Source of the DNA: Spirochaetia bacterium UBA6919
GTDB lineage: Bacteria; Spirochaetota; UBA6919
Assembly: GCA_002450905.1 (NCBI GenBank)
Contig: DKAT01000015.1
Span: forward strand, 1 to 64,000
DNA: 64,000 nucleotides
Reading direction: 5' to 3'
Of this stretch, positions 54,573-63,854 are shown piece by piece. Position 1 is the first letter of the stretch; each line of letters starts with the position of its first letter. The notes under the pieces are model-generated. The model ran no database searches, was not told the DNA's origin, and worked only from the letters and a program-made list of their open reading frames with translations. Position numbers and translations under genes: made by a program.

Positions 54573-56864
54573 ATGGACCTCAATACCCTATTAAAAGATA
54601 TCATCCAGAAGATTAATACTCTTTCAGAGGGAGATTTAATGTCTCTCAGTGATATCTATTCCCTTATCGAAGACCACTACCATGATTTAAAAGACATTTC
54701 TGGGGAAAAAAGTAAAATTCTTGTAAATTCCTTATTAGAAGTTATGAATCAAGGTATGAAAGGAATACTAAATGATTTTTCCCTCTTAAATGATTATCTC
54801 CTCAAAGGTATCAATATTCTTCAAAAATCTTTATCAGTAAGTGATGAAACATCCGAAGATGAAAAGCCCGATTATGATACTATAATTAATGAATTATCAT
54901 TCTTGTTATCCTATTCTGAAGAAGATGAATTTGATTTAAATGATTTAAAAGCAGATACAGAAGAAAAAATAATTGATATCCAATCACCCATAAATAGAGC
55001 AGAAGAAACTAACGAGATGATGCAGGAATCAAAAGATAAATCAGTCTTTGAACCAACGGAAGATCCAGAGCTATACATGAATTTCTTCGCAGAATCCAAC
55101 GATCATCTTGATAACGTTGAAGCTGAAATCCTTGAGTTGGAACAAAATCCATTAAATAAAAAATCAATTGATACTATATTCAGAGCTTTTCACACGATCA
55201 AAGGAGTATCAGGTTTTCTCAATATGAGAGAAATCAATTTCTTGGCACACGAAACAGAGTCACTCCTCGAACACATAATTCAGGAAAAAATATATCTCGA
55301 AGAAGATTATCTGGACACTATTCTCGACCACACCGATCTCATGAAAGAATTAATACACTCCTATCAGGCTAAATTTCAGAACAAAGATTTTGAAATCCCC
55401 TCTATTGATGAGCAATCGATTACCCAGAGAATCACAGAACTCATTTCCAGAAAAAAACAATACGTCGAAAGGAAGCAACTCGGTGAAATTATCTTGGAAA
55501 ACAAGGATGTCGATGAAGAAACCCTTAATGAGGCTTTTAAAAAACTATCTGAGGATAAATCAAAGAAATTAGGTCAATTACTCATCGAAGAAAAAAAATT
55601 AACCCCAAAACAACTGGCTAAAGCTCTTCGAACCCAGCGTGAATCTATTAAAATTACTGATACCAAGGATAATCTATCTGAACTAGCAATGATTAAGATA
55701 AATGCCAATAAGTTAGATAACCTTCTAGACATGGTTGGTGAGCTAGTAATCGCAAATAATCAAATCACACAGAATCCAACAATAAATAATAACGGAAATA
55801 CTAAATTGAATAAGGATGTTGGGAATCTAAGCCGTATAGTTTACGATCTGCACAAACTAGGAATGACTCTACGTATGGTGGAAATCCGTCAGACATTCCA
55901 AAAAATTAATCGATTAGTAAGAGATCTCTCTAAAAAGCAGAATAAACCTGTAAATCTTGTACTAACGGGTGAGGAAACCGAGATTGATCGGTCAATTGTA
56001 GACCAAATATATGAACCACTTGTCCATGTAATAAGAAATGCCATAGATCACGGTATTGAAACCCCTGAAGAGAGAGAAAATAAAGGGAAAATGGCTTCTG
56101 GTATTATTAATCTATCAGCCTATCACCAGGGCGGAAATATTGTAATCGTAATTGAAGACGATGGGCGCGGTATTAATAGGGATAGAATCCTTGAAAAAGC
56201 CCACTTAAAGGGAATTATTTCAGATAAACATGAACTTTCAGAAAAAGAAATTGATAATCTTATTTTTCATCCTGGTCTTAGCACGGCAAAAGAGGTTACT
56301 GATGTCTCAGGGCGTGGTATAGGAATGGATATTATCAAGAGTGAAGTCGAAAAATTACGAGGAAAGGTTGAAGTTTCTTTCGTAAAGGATATGGGAACAA
56401 AAATCTCTTTGAAAATCCCTCTGACAATGGCTATTATTGATGGAATGGTTCTCCTCATTGGACCCAATAAATATGTCCTCCCCACTCTTCATGTCAAACA
56501 TATATTCAAAATGGATCCTAACAATTATTCTACTCTGGAAAATCGCGGAGAGATGATCCAAATCAGAGGCCATATTGTACCAATGGTAAGACTTTATCGG
56601 ATTTTAAATGTTGAGCCACAAAGCGATAACCCTGAAGACGCAATTATGATTCTCGTTGAAAATGATAATCAGGAAAAATGTTTTATGATAGATCAAATCC
56701 TAGATAAACAAGAAATTGTCGTGAAAAGTCTTGGTGAAAGATTAGGGGATGTACAAGGAGTCTCCGCATCAACAATCCTTGGAGACGGAAAAGTCGGTCT
56801 GATCTTAGATGTCAAGGGTATTTTTGATATAAGTGAAAATACCAGAATATCTATTTCTAAATAA
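54573..56864 (+). CDS. cheA: Chemotaxis histidine kinase with an extra helical-repeat module
   Basis: 763 residues. An N-terminal acidic helical region (~1-160) precedes the HPt domain, whose phospho-acceptor is His207 (FRAFHTIKGVSGF). Between HPt and the kinase lie two short repeats (~306-372: QLGEIILENKDVDEETL and KLGQLLIEEKKLTPKQLAKAL) like the N-terminal domain of GspE/MshE-type ATPases. Then come the dimerisation domain, the HATPase with HVIRNAIDHGIETPEER and DVSGRGIGMDIIKSEVE, and a C-terminal CheW-like domain (~630-755). AAGGAAAG precedes the ATG. It phosphorylates CheY and CheB in response to the receptors encoded next to it. Confidence 0.95.
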   Translation: MDLNTLLKDIIQKINTLSEGDLMSLSDIYSLIEDHYHDLKDISGEKSKILVNSLLEVMNQGMKGILNDFSLLNDYLLKGINILQKSLSVSDETSEDEKPDYDTIINELSFLLSYSEEDEFDLNDLKADTEEKIIDIQSPINRAEETNEMMQESKDKSVFEPTEDPELYMNFFAESNDHLDNVEAEILELEQNPLNKKSIDTIFRAFHTIKGVSGFLNMREINFLAHETESLLEHIIQEKIYLEEDYLDTILDHTDLMKELIHSYQAKFQNKDFEIPSIDEQSITQRITELISRKKQYVERKQLGEIILENKDVDEETLNEAFKKLSEDKSKKLGQLLIEEKKLTPKQLAKALRTQRESIKITDTKDNLSELAMIKINANKLDNLLDMVGELVIANNQITQNPTINNNGNTKLNKDVGNLSRIVYDLHKLGMTLRMVEIRQTFQKINRLVRDLSKKQNKPVNLVLTGEETEIDRSIVDQIYEPLVHVIRNAIDHGIETPEERENKGKMASGIINLSAYHQGGNIVIVIEDDGRGINRDRILEKAHLKGIISDKHELSEKEIDNLIFHPGLSTAKEVTDVSGRGIGMDIIKSEVEKLRGKVEVSFVKDMGTKISLKIPLTMAIIDGMVLLIGPNKYVLPTLHVKHIFKMDPNNYSTLENRGEMIQIRGHIVPMVRLYRILNVEPQSDNPEDAIMILVENDNQEKCFMIDQILDKQEIVVKSLGERLGDVQGVSASTILGDGKVGLILDVKGIFDISENTRISISK

Positions 56865-56880
56865 ATCAAAGGAATCCAAA

Positions 56881-58251
56881 ATGAGTTATATATCTAAATA
56901 TTTAATCATTATCCCCATAATATTAATCGGATTGATTACCATCTCCATTATCAATAATTCAACACTGATTACAATAATCGGGAGCATTTCATTAATCTTT
57001 CTCACAATAATTTTTTTAATAAATCTCATAAACTACCACCACCTTTACAAGATAAATAACTTTCTAAAAAAAGATCAAGCAGATTTAACAACCGCAAATA
57101 ACGAATTATTAAGGAAAATCAATTCCATAAATATAGTAAACCAGCATTCACAAATCGAAAACACCTCATTAGAATCAAAAGATCAACTCCTAAACGATCT
57201 TATTTATCTCGATTATAAATTCATATTACTCAATAGCTTGTTAAAATCAATTCCTGAGAGAACTTTAAATGAAACCAGTGAAGCAATCAATAAAATAAAT
57301 ACTATTTCAGATACAAACAAAGAAAATTACGAAAACACCATTCAATTCCTCAATCAGGTCTTGGGATCAGCAGGTTGTGACAATACAAAAACATCTTTCC
57401 GTTGTGTAGAAGACTCAGCCATGCGATTAGAAGAAATTACCACGCAAATGATACAAAACATTAATACTTCCAATACAGCAGGCGAGCATTTCATGACTCA
57501 GGTTGAAACGAAAATGAGTAATATCAAAAATTTCATCAAAAAAATAGAAGATATTTCAGAATCAACTCATGTCCTTTCGATAAATGCATCCATTGAAGCT
57601 GCGAAGAGCGGTAAAGTCGCTAAGGGGTTTTCTGTCATCGCTGGAGAAATTAAAAAACTAGCATCACAGGCAAAATCAAGTGCTGATACCATCCGAAATA
57701 TGATAATAGAAGCATTTGAAGCTACGCAACAATTAAAAGAACAATACGAGAGTATGTTTAGAGACATAACATCACAAATAAACAAAAGTAAAGATGAATT
57801 GGAAGAAATCTTTGCAATTCTCACCCAATCTTATAAAGATGTTACTGAAATGGTTAAAGCAACGAGTGAATCCTTTAATCAAAGCACAACCAATTTCAAT
57901 AACGTGGTCTACTACCATTCCCAATCCCAGGATATTTTATCACAACAAATCAATCACATCCAAAACATAATCAAAACCATTGAATTAAAAATTGAATCCA
58001 TCAATAAATTACTGGAGCAAAACACAAAATCTTCTCTCAATCATGATTCCATAAAAAAACAAGTCGCAATCGATGTCTATAAACTTCTCACAATGGATAT
58101 CGAACGAAAATATGTTAAAAAATGTATTCAATCTGACTTCCATTTAGATCCAAATATATTAGATGAGCATAGTAATAAAGGTGTTCAATATACAAATCGC
58201 ACGAAGGAGTATTTCGATGAAGAATTATCTGATACAATCACATTATTTTAA
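56881..58251 (+). CDS. Methyl-accepting chemotaxis-type protein with minimal extracytoplasmic part
   Basis: 456 residues. Two adjacent membrane helices (~8-24 and ~29-52) with almost no loop, a coiled coil, and a divergent MCP signalling domain whose tip reads ISESTHVLSINASIEAAKSG, then VAKGFSVIAGEIKKLASQAKSS. HAMP and a periplasmic sensor domain are absent. The pair of Cys in GSAGCDNTKTSFRCVEDS is unusual for a receptor and might be a redox or metal site. The frame extends upstream into cheA, but AAGGAAT eight bases before the ATG at 56881 sets the start. A cytoplasmic-sensing receptor is inferred. Confidence 0.88.
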   Translation: MSYISKYLIIIPIILIGLITISIINNSTLITIIGSISLIFLTIIFLINLINYHHLYKINNFLKKDQADLTTANNELLRKINSINIVNQHSQIENTSLESKDQLLNDLIYLDYKFILLNSLLKSIPERTLNETSEAINKINTISDTNKENYENTIQFLNQVLGSAGCDNTKTSFRCVEDSAMRLEEITTQMIQNINTSNTAGEHFMTQVETKMSNIKNFIKKIEDISESTHVLSINASIEAAKSGKVAKGFSVIAGEIKKLASQAKSSADTIRNMIIEAFEATQQLKEQYESMFRDITSQINKSKDELEEIFAILTQSYKDVTEMVKATSESFNQSTTNFNNVVYYHSQSQDILSQQINHIQNIIKTIELKIESINKLLEQNTKSSLNHDSIKKQVAIDVYKLLTMDIERKYVKKCIQSDFHLDPNILDEHSNKGVQYTNRTKEYFDEELSDTITLF

Positions 58252-58292
58252 AAATTAATATAAGTTTATATATTTTACCATAGGAGAAACAA

Positions 58293-58661
58293 ATGAGCAA
58301 AAACATCTTATCCGTGGATGATTCCTCCTCTATGCGTCAGATCATTAAATCCTGTCTTGGAAAAGTTGGATACACTGTTTCTGAAGCTTCAGATGGATTA
58401 GAAGGTCTCGAAAAAATCAATGCAGGAGAAAAATACGATCTCCTCATCGTCGATGTCAACATGCCAAACATGGATGGAATAACTTTTGTAAAAGAAGTTC
58501 GAAAAAACGGAAATTATAAAACTATCCCTATCATTATGTTAACTACCGAAAGTCAGGCAGAGAAGAAGGCCGATGGTGCTATAGCAGGGGCTACAGGATG
58601 GGTAGTGAAACCCTTTCAGCCAGATGAATTCATCAAGGTAGTTGAACGACTTACAAGGTAA
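58293..58661 (+). CDS. cheY: Chemotaxis response regulator CheY
   Basis: Single-domain receiver, 122 residues, carrying the signal from CheA to the flagellar switch (FliM/FliG). Acidic pocket SVDDSSSMRQ (Asp9/10), phospho-acceptor Asp54 (LLIVDVNMPNMDG), switch Thr in IIMLTTES and Lys in VVKPFQPDEF. AGGAG precedes the ATG. Between the minimal receptor and cheW. Confidence 0.95.
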   Translation: MSKNILSVDDSSSMRQIIKSCLGKVGYTVSEASDGLEGLEKINAGEKYDLLIVDVNMPNMDGITFVKEVRKNGNYKTIPIIMLTTESQAEKKADGAIAGATGWVVKPFQPDEFIKVVERLTR

Positions 58662-58696
58662 TTACCTAATAATTAAAATAAAAATAGGAGGAACTC

Positions 58697-59212
58697 ATGG
58701 CAGATTCGTTAAAACAATCTATCAGCCAGCAAAAATCATCAGTCAACAAATATGTATCATTCTTTCTCGATAAAGAAGAATACGCCATACAGATCCACAA
58801 AGTCCGTGAGATCATAGGAATCATGGATATTACACCCGTCCCAAACACCCCAAAATACATCAAAGGGGTACTCAATCTAAGGGGCAAGGTAATCCCAGTC
58901 ATTGATCTAAGACTCAAATTCTCAATGCCATTCAAAGAATATGAAGCCCGCACAAGCATCATTGTCGTAGAAGTCGACTTAAATGGCAGAAAGTCATTAA
59001 TAGGAACCGTCGTCGATACCGTCTCAGAAGTCCTTCAAATCAGCGAAGAAGACTACGAAGAAACTCCATCCTTTGGCGTAGAAGTCAACACAGATTTCAT
59101 CCTCGGAATGGCAAAGGTCAGAGGCAAGGTCAAAATCTTATTAGACATTGACAAAGTCCTAACCACAGAAGATTTAACCATCATCAACAAAATAAACCAG
59201 GAAAACGAATAA
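58697..59212 (+). CDS. cheW: Chemotaxis coupling protein CheW
   Basis: Adaptor linking receptors to CheA. 171 residues, one CheW domain (~20-160) with FFLDKEEYAIQIHKVREIIG, PNTPKYIKGVLNLRGKVIPV and IDLRLKF, and later FILGMAKVRGKVKILLDIDK. A 20-residue polar N-terminal extension precedes it. TAGGAGG lies seven bases before the ATG. Followed 20 bases later by the second receptor. Confidence 0.95.
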   Translation: MADSLKQSISQQKSSVNKYVSFFLDKEEYAIQIHKVREIIGIMDITPVPNTPKYIKGVLNLRGKVIPVIDLRLKFSMPFKEYEARTSIIVVEVDLNGRKSLIGTVVDTVSEVLQISEEDYEETPSFGVEVNTDFILGMAKVRGKVKILLDIDKVLTTEDLTIINKINQENE

Positions 59213-59232
59213 TTTTAAAAGGAGAGTATAAC

Positions 59233-60879
59233 ATGTTTAAAAAAATTAAAATACAGGGAAAAATCATATTAGGATACGCGGTTATCCTCGTCATCCTCAT
59301 CGTCATATCATTAATGTCAATTAGATATATTAACAACTTAGTCGCAACAACCGGTAAAGTGGGTATTTCCCATACCTACGTCGTAATCAGTCAAGCTGGA
59401 AAACTAATTAAACTCCTCGTCGATATGGAAACGGGTGAGCGCGGATTCCTGATAACAGGTACAGATGAATTCTTGGAACCTTATCACAATGGAAAAAAGG
59501 AATTTAAAAAAGAATTTGATACACTTCACCATACTGTTCGGGACAATCCTGCTCAGCAATCCAAATTAAAAGAAGTCTTAAAATTACATGATGAATGGCA
59601 ATCCAATGTCGTCTCAAAAGCAATTGCACTCAGAAGAAAAGTGGTTCATACGACAAACACAGATGACAAATCCACAGCCATAACAATGAATGATGTCATA
59701 AATTTCGAAAATAAAAAACAGGGTAAGAAATACATGGATACCATGCGGAAGATAATCCTTGATTTCACATCAGTCGAAGAGGGTTTGCTTAAAAAAAGAG
59801 TCAAGGAACAAAACGATTTAGCCTCCCAGGCAATTTTAATTACTGTTATTATAGCAGTCATTGGTCTCGTACTGGGTATTATCATCGCTTTCACCCTAAC
59901 TCGATCCATCACAAAACCACTTAAACAAGCAGTAGAACTTCTTTCCGACGCCTCAACCAATGTTTCCTCAGGATCACAACAAGTCACCACAGCAAGCCAG
60001 AAACTCGCATCAGGAGCTTCAGAGCAGGCATCCTCCCTCGAAGAGACCACAGCTTCCCTCGAGGAAATATCAGCTATGATTCAATCAAACTCGGATTCCG
60101 CTATCAAAGCCAATTCCATGGTCGAAGATACCTCACAAATAGTTACAACAGCCAATCAAAGCATGACCAAGTTACGGGAATCCATTGAAGAAATTAACAA
60201 ATCCAGTGAAGAAACCGTTAAAATCATTAAAGTCATCGACGAAATTGCTTTCCAGACAAATCTCCTCGCACTCAACGCCGCAGTGGAAGCTGCACGGGCT
60301 GGTGAAGCAGGTATGGGATTTGCTGTAGTAGCAGATGAAGTCAGAAATCTTGCCCAGAGATCAGCAGAAGCAGCAAAATCCACCGCTCAACTCATCGATA
60401 GTTCTATAAAGAAAATCAAAGAAGGAAATGACCTTACATTAAATACTGAAAAAGCTTTTATTGAAGTAGTAAAAAATATTAAAAGCCTCAAAGAGATTAT
60501 CCAGGAAGTCACCACCTCATCAAAAGAACAGGCAATAGGTATTGATCAGGTGAATAATACTATGGCATCCATGGATCAAGTCACTCAGCAAAACGCAGCT
60601 AGTTCTGAAGAAAGTGCCGCCGCCAGTGAAGAAATGTATAGTCAGGCGATGTCTTTACTCAATGTAGTAGAACAATTAATAAGTTTAGTAGGTGGTAGCG
60701 CCGGAACAAATGGGAATAATCGGGAGAAGATCGCTATTCCACACTATCAAACAGATATTCATGAAAATAAATCCGCAGGACTGATGACAATTCCAAAACC
60801 GATCAATACAACTTATAAGCGCTCAATGGATTATAATATGAATAATGGTCCATCAGATAAGGATTTCAAAAACTTTTAA
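59233..60879 (+). CDS. Methyl-accepting chemotaxis protein with CHASE3 sensor domain
   Basis: 548 residues: transmembrane helix 1 (~11-30), a periplasmic CHASE3-type helical sensor (~35-190) with DMETGERGFLITGTDEFLEP, helix 2 (~200-222, AILITVIIAVIGLVLGIIIA), a short HAMP (TRSITKPLKQAVELL), and the cytoplasmic signalling domain with the invariant tip EIAFQTNLLALNAAVEAARA followed by GFAVVADEVRNLAQRSAEAA. Ser/Glu-rich methylation helices flank the tip (ASSLEETTASLEEISAM). No C-terminal CheR-binding pentapeptide is seen. AGGAG precedes the ATG. Last gene of the chemotaxis series. Confidence 0.96.
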   Translation: MFKKIKIQGKIILGYAVILVILIVISLMSIRYINNLVATTGKVGISHTYVVISQAGKLIKLLVDMETGERGFLITGTDEFLEPYHNGKKEFKKEFDTLHHTVRDNPAQQSKLKEVLKLHDEWQSNVVSKAIALRRKVVHTTNTDDKSTAITMNDVINFENKKQGKKYMDTMRKIILDFTSVEEGLLKKRVKEQNDLASQAILITVIIAVIGLVLGIIIAFTLTRSITKPLKQAVELLSDASTNVSSGSQQVTTASQKLASGASEQASSLEETTASLEEISAMIQSNSDSAIKANSMVEDTSQIVTTANQSMTKLRESIEEINKSSEETVKIIKVIDEIAFQTNLLALNAAVEAARAGEAGMGFAVVADEVRNLAQRSAEAAKSTAQLIDSSIKKIKEGNDLTLNTEKAFIEVVKNIKSLKEIIQEVTTSSKEQAIGIDQVNNTMASMDQVTQQNAASSEESAAASEEMYSQAMSLLNVVEQLISLVGGSAGTNGNNREKIAIPHYQTDIHENKSAGLMTIPKPINTTYKRSMDYNMNNGPSDKDFKNF

Positions 60880-60930
60880 ACATCATTTGAACAAAATCAT
60901 GAAACCAATATACCCATTCTTAGCCACCTC

Positions 60931-60963
60931 ATGGGAAAAAGATGGGAAAATCATGGGAAAAAC
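60931..60963 (+). repeat. 33-bp triple-iteration element, copy 3
   Basis: The most regular copy: ATGGGAAAAAG, ATGGGAAAATC, ATGGGAAAAAC. It lies 52 bases after the receptor stop and about 160 bases before the nuo promoter. See also 39-72, 23071-23103 and 41280-41313. Confidence 0.75.
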
Positions 60964-61124
60964 AATACCCTTGATGAAGGCTATATTATCTGGAAAATAA
61001 GTTGCTGGACTGCTTTCAAAATAAATTATTAAATCAGTAACTAATGGATATAAACTATTTTATGCATGAGATTTCTCAATTTTCAATTATTTTTTATAAA
61101 AATGCATGATTCTTCCAAAGAAAT

Positions 61125-61153
61125 TTGACAATAATAGTTTTTTTATGTATACT
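61125..61153 (+). promoter_or_regulatory. Near-consensus sigma-70 promoter of the nuo operon
   Basis: TTGACA at 61125-61130, a 17-base spacer, and TATACT at 61148-61153. Transcription should start near 61160, leaving a leader of about 35 bases before nuoA. This is the best promoter match in the window. Confidence 0.75.
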
Positions 61154-61194
61154 TAGTCTTATCTATTATGAGAATGATAAGTAATTAACTAAGT

Positions 61195-61554
61195 ATGCAG
61201 TCAACTTATTTTCCAATACTCATTTATAGCCTTATTGTCATCGGTTTAGGAGTATCATTTCTCTTATTAGCCATCCTATTAGGTCCCAGCCGTAAGTCTA
61301 CACAGAAGTTAGAGCCCTATGAATGTGGGGTAAACCTCTTTGACAACTTCAGAAAACGTTTTCATGTTAAATTTTATTTAATTGCCACTTTCTTTATTCT
61401 GTTTGATATTGAAACTGTTTTTTTAATCCCTTGGGCTGTACAATTTAAAACAATGAATCCCTTGGCCATATTTGAAATGATAGTTTTCTTGTTCATTTTA
61501 TTTATTGGATTAATTTATATTTTAAAGAAACGTGTTTTTGAATGGGATACGTGA
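61195..61554 (+). CDS. nuoA: NADH-quinone oxidoreductase subunit A
   Basis: Membrane subunit of complex I at the junction of arms. 119 residues, three membrane helices, with the family's cytoplasmic loop KLEPYECGVNLFDNFRKRFH and LIATFFILFDIETVFLIPWA. Starts at ATG 61195 behind the promoter at 61125-61153; no strong Shine-Dalgarno. First gene of nuoABCDE. Confidence 0.96.
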   Translation: MQSTYFPILIYSLIVIGLGVSFLLLAILLGPSRKSTQKLEPYECGVNLFDNFRKRFHVKFYLIATFFILFDIETVFLIPWAVQFKTMNPLAIFEMIVFLFILFIGLIYILKKRVFEWDT

Positions 61555-61587
61555 TCTGTATAAGTTGTTCATAAGAGGTACTTTAAT

Positions 61588-62073
61588 TTGGGCTTAGAAT
61601 CAAAGTTAGGTAGTTTTTTTACGACCAAATTAGATATGGTCATTAACTGGTCAAGAAAGAATTCTCTTTGGCCGATGCCTTTTGGAGTCGCTTGTTGTGC
61701 TATTGAAATGATGGCAGCCCTCTGTTCCCGATATGATATGTCTCGTTTTGGTGCGGAAGTAATTCGTTTCTCCCCTCGCCAATCTGATTTACTCCTTGTT
61801 TCGGGACGTATTTCTATTAAAATGATGCCTGTTCTTATGAAGATTTACGAGCAAATGCCTGAACCAAAATGGGTTATCAGTATGGGTGCCTGCTGTTCCT
61901 CAGGTGGAGTCTTCGATACTTATACTCTTGTGCAGGGAATTGATCAATTTCTGCCTGTTGATGCCTATATACCTGGATGTCCACCCCGTCCAGAAGCTCT
62001 ATTAGATGCACTTTTATTTATACAGAAGAAAATTGAATCTGAACACATCCATGAACATATTCACGGTAAATAA
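61588..62073 (+). CDS. nuoB: NADH-quinone oxidoreductase subunit B
   Basis: Holds cluster N2, the last iron-sulphur centre before quinone. 161 residues; the four expected cysteines are present: Cys36/Cys37 (FGVACCAIEMMA), Cys102 in SMGACCSSGG and Cys131 (PGCPPRPEALL). Start is a TTG with AGAGG nine bases upstream. The His-rich tail (EHIHEHIHGK) is unusual and could bind metal. Confidence 0.96.
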   Translation: MGLESKLGSFFTTKLDMVINWSRKNSLWPMPFGVACCAIEMMAALCSRYDMSRFGAEVIRFSPRQSDLLLVSGRISIKMMPVLMKIYEQMPEPKWVISMGACCSSGGVFDTYTLVQGIDQFLPVDAYIPGCPPRPEALLDALLFIQKKIESEHIHEHIHGK

Positions 62074-62076
62074 GTT

Positions 62077-62610
62077 ATGGCAATGCTTAGTAATGAAGAT
62101 ATATATAACTATTTAAATAGTCAATTTGGTGTAAAGATCAAAAATTATAATACATTTCGTGATCTACTTACAATCGACGTCTATTCAGAAGATGCATTCC
62201 ATATAATTTCCTATATACATCATAATCAAGAGCTTGATTTCCCACTACTAATAGATATATCTGGGGTTGATTATCTGGAATATAATGATGATGTGGTGCT
62301 TGAACGATTTGCAGTAATTTATATTTTTTATTCCTTTAAAAATGATAGACGAATTAAAATAAGGGCGTTTGTACCTGAATCAAATCCTGTGATACACTCA
62401 ATCTATAGTGAATACAAAGGGGCTTTATGGACGGAGAGAGAAGTTTTTGATATGTATGGTATTCATTTTAAGAGTCATCCTAATTTAAAACGACTATTAA
62501 CACCAGAAGATTTTGGCTCACACCCCCTGCGAAAGGATTATCCTTTGAAGGGCAAGGGTGAGAGGAGTAATTTCCCAAAATATAATATATATGATAAGAT
62601 GAATAAGTAA
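62077..62610 (+). CDS. nuoC: NADH-quinone oxidoreductase subunit C
   Basis: Peripheral-arm subunit, 177 residues. The family signature WTEREVFDMYGIHFKSHPNL is followed by KRLLTPEDFGSHPLRKDYPL. Separate from NuoD (not the fused NuoCD of E. coli). Three bases after nuoB and four bases before nuoD. Confidence 0.96.
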   Translation: MAMLSNEDIYNYLNSQFGVKIKNYNTFRDLLTIDVYSEDAFHIISYIHHNQELDFPLLIDISGVDYLEYNDDVVLERFAVIYIFYSFKNDRRIKIRAFVPESNPVIHSIYSEYKGALWTEREVFDMYGIHFKSHPNLKRLLTPEDFGSHPLRKDYPLKGKGERSNFPKYNIYDKMNK

Positions 62611-62614
62611 TAAT

Positions 62615-63841
62615 ATGAATAATTTGCAACATCATGGCTACCAATTTGATTTTGAAGATGAGCTTGGGTCAAAAATGGTTATGAATGTAGGTCCATCTCA
62701 TCCATCAACTCATGGCACATTAAGACTTGTTATTGAGCTGGATGGTGAAACAATTCTTAGTACTGAACCGGAGATTGGATTTCTTCATACTGGTTTTGAG
62801 AAATTAGGAGAACATCACAGCTATAATCAATTTATTACTGTCACAGACAGAATGAATTATATCTCACCTTTAAATAATAATATTGGATTTGCTATAGCAG
62901 TAGAGGATCTTCTTGGAATTGAGATACCTAAACGAGCACAGATTATCCGAGTGATAATGGCTGAGTTATCACGGATTGCGGATCATATTCTTTGTGTGGG
63001 ACTACAGGGTATGGATCTCGGTGCCTTTAGTGTATTTTTATGGACTTTTGTAGAAAGAGAGAAATTATACGATATTTTTGAGGCTGTAACAGGTGCCCGA
63101 CTTACGACAAGTTATACAAGAGTCGGTGGATTAGCATTTGATGTCCCTGATGATTTTAAAGAACGAGTGGACAAGGTATTAAAAACCATTGAAACCTGTA
63201 TTGCTGAAATAGAAACGATGTTAACAGGGAATCGTATTTTTATTGACCGTTGCCAGGGAATAGCTGTGTTAAGTAAACAAGATGCTATAAATTATGGTGT
63301 TACAGGTCCCATGCTCCGTGCCAGTGGGGTTTCATATGATATTCGCAAAATCCGTCCCTATTCATCGTATGAAGATTTTGAATTCCTTGTTCCGACAGAA
63401 ACAGCTGGAGATAGCTTTGCTAGGTACCTTGTGAGAATGGAAGAAATGAGACAGAGTGTTCGGATTATTAAACAGGCTTTGAATAACCTACCGGATGGTG
63501 AAATCAATTATTTTGACAAGAAAAAGATTTTACCTGATAAGGATTTAGTATATAATAATATGGAAGCTTTAATCCATCATTTTAAAGTGGTCATGCCTGG
63601 AGATCTTCACGGAATTCATCCTCCAGTCGGTGAGGTATATTCTAGTACGGAAGTCCCTAACGGCGAATTAGGGTTTCATATTGTGAGCGATGGGAAGAGT
63701 TCACCATATAGACTGAGGGTCAGACCTCCTTCTCTGATTAATTATCAATGTTTTAATGAGGTATCCAGAGGGCATCTTATTGCAGATATCCCTGCTATAT
63801 TGAGTACATTTAATGTCATCGCTGGTGAGTTAGATCGATAG
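62615..63841 (+). CDS. nuoD: NADH-quinone oxidoreductase subunit D
   Basis: 49-kDa-type subunit forming the quinone site with NuoB. 408 residues: NVGPSHPSTHGTLRLVIELD (~25-44) with the quinone-proximal His, EIGFLHTGFEKLGEHHSYNQ, and the C-terminal RPPSLINYQCFNEVSRGHLI and IAGELDR. ATG at 62615 starts four bases after the nuoC stop. Confidence 0.97.
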   Translation: MNNLQHHGYQFDFEDELGSKMVMNVGPSHPSTHGTLRLVIELDGETILSTEPEIGFLHTGFEKLGEHHSYNQFITVTDRMNYISPLNNNIGFAIAVEDLLGIEIPKRAQIIRVIMAELSRIADHILCVGLQGMDLGAFSVFLWTFVEREKLYDIFEAVTGARLTTSYTRVGGLAFDVPDDFKERVDKVLKTIETCIAEIETMLTGNRIFIDRCQGIAVLSKQDAINYGVTGPMLRASGVSYDIRKIRPYSSYEDFEFLVPTETAGDSFARYLVRMEEMRQSVRIIKQALNNLPDGEINYFDKKKILPDKDLVYNNMEALIHHFKVVMPGDLHGIHPPVGEVYSSTEVPNGELGFHIVSDGKSSPYRLRVRPPSLINYQCFNEVSRGHLIADIPAILSTFNVIAGELDR

Positions 63842-63854
63842 GAGATAATACGAG

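Larger units (their letters stand above)
60880..61194. other. 315-base gap between the chemotaxis and nuo genes
   Basis: Holds element copy 3 at 60931-60963 and the nuo promoter at 61125-61153. I see no terminator with a clear GC stem and T run after the receptor gene. Confidence 0.6.
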
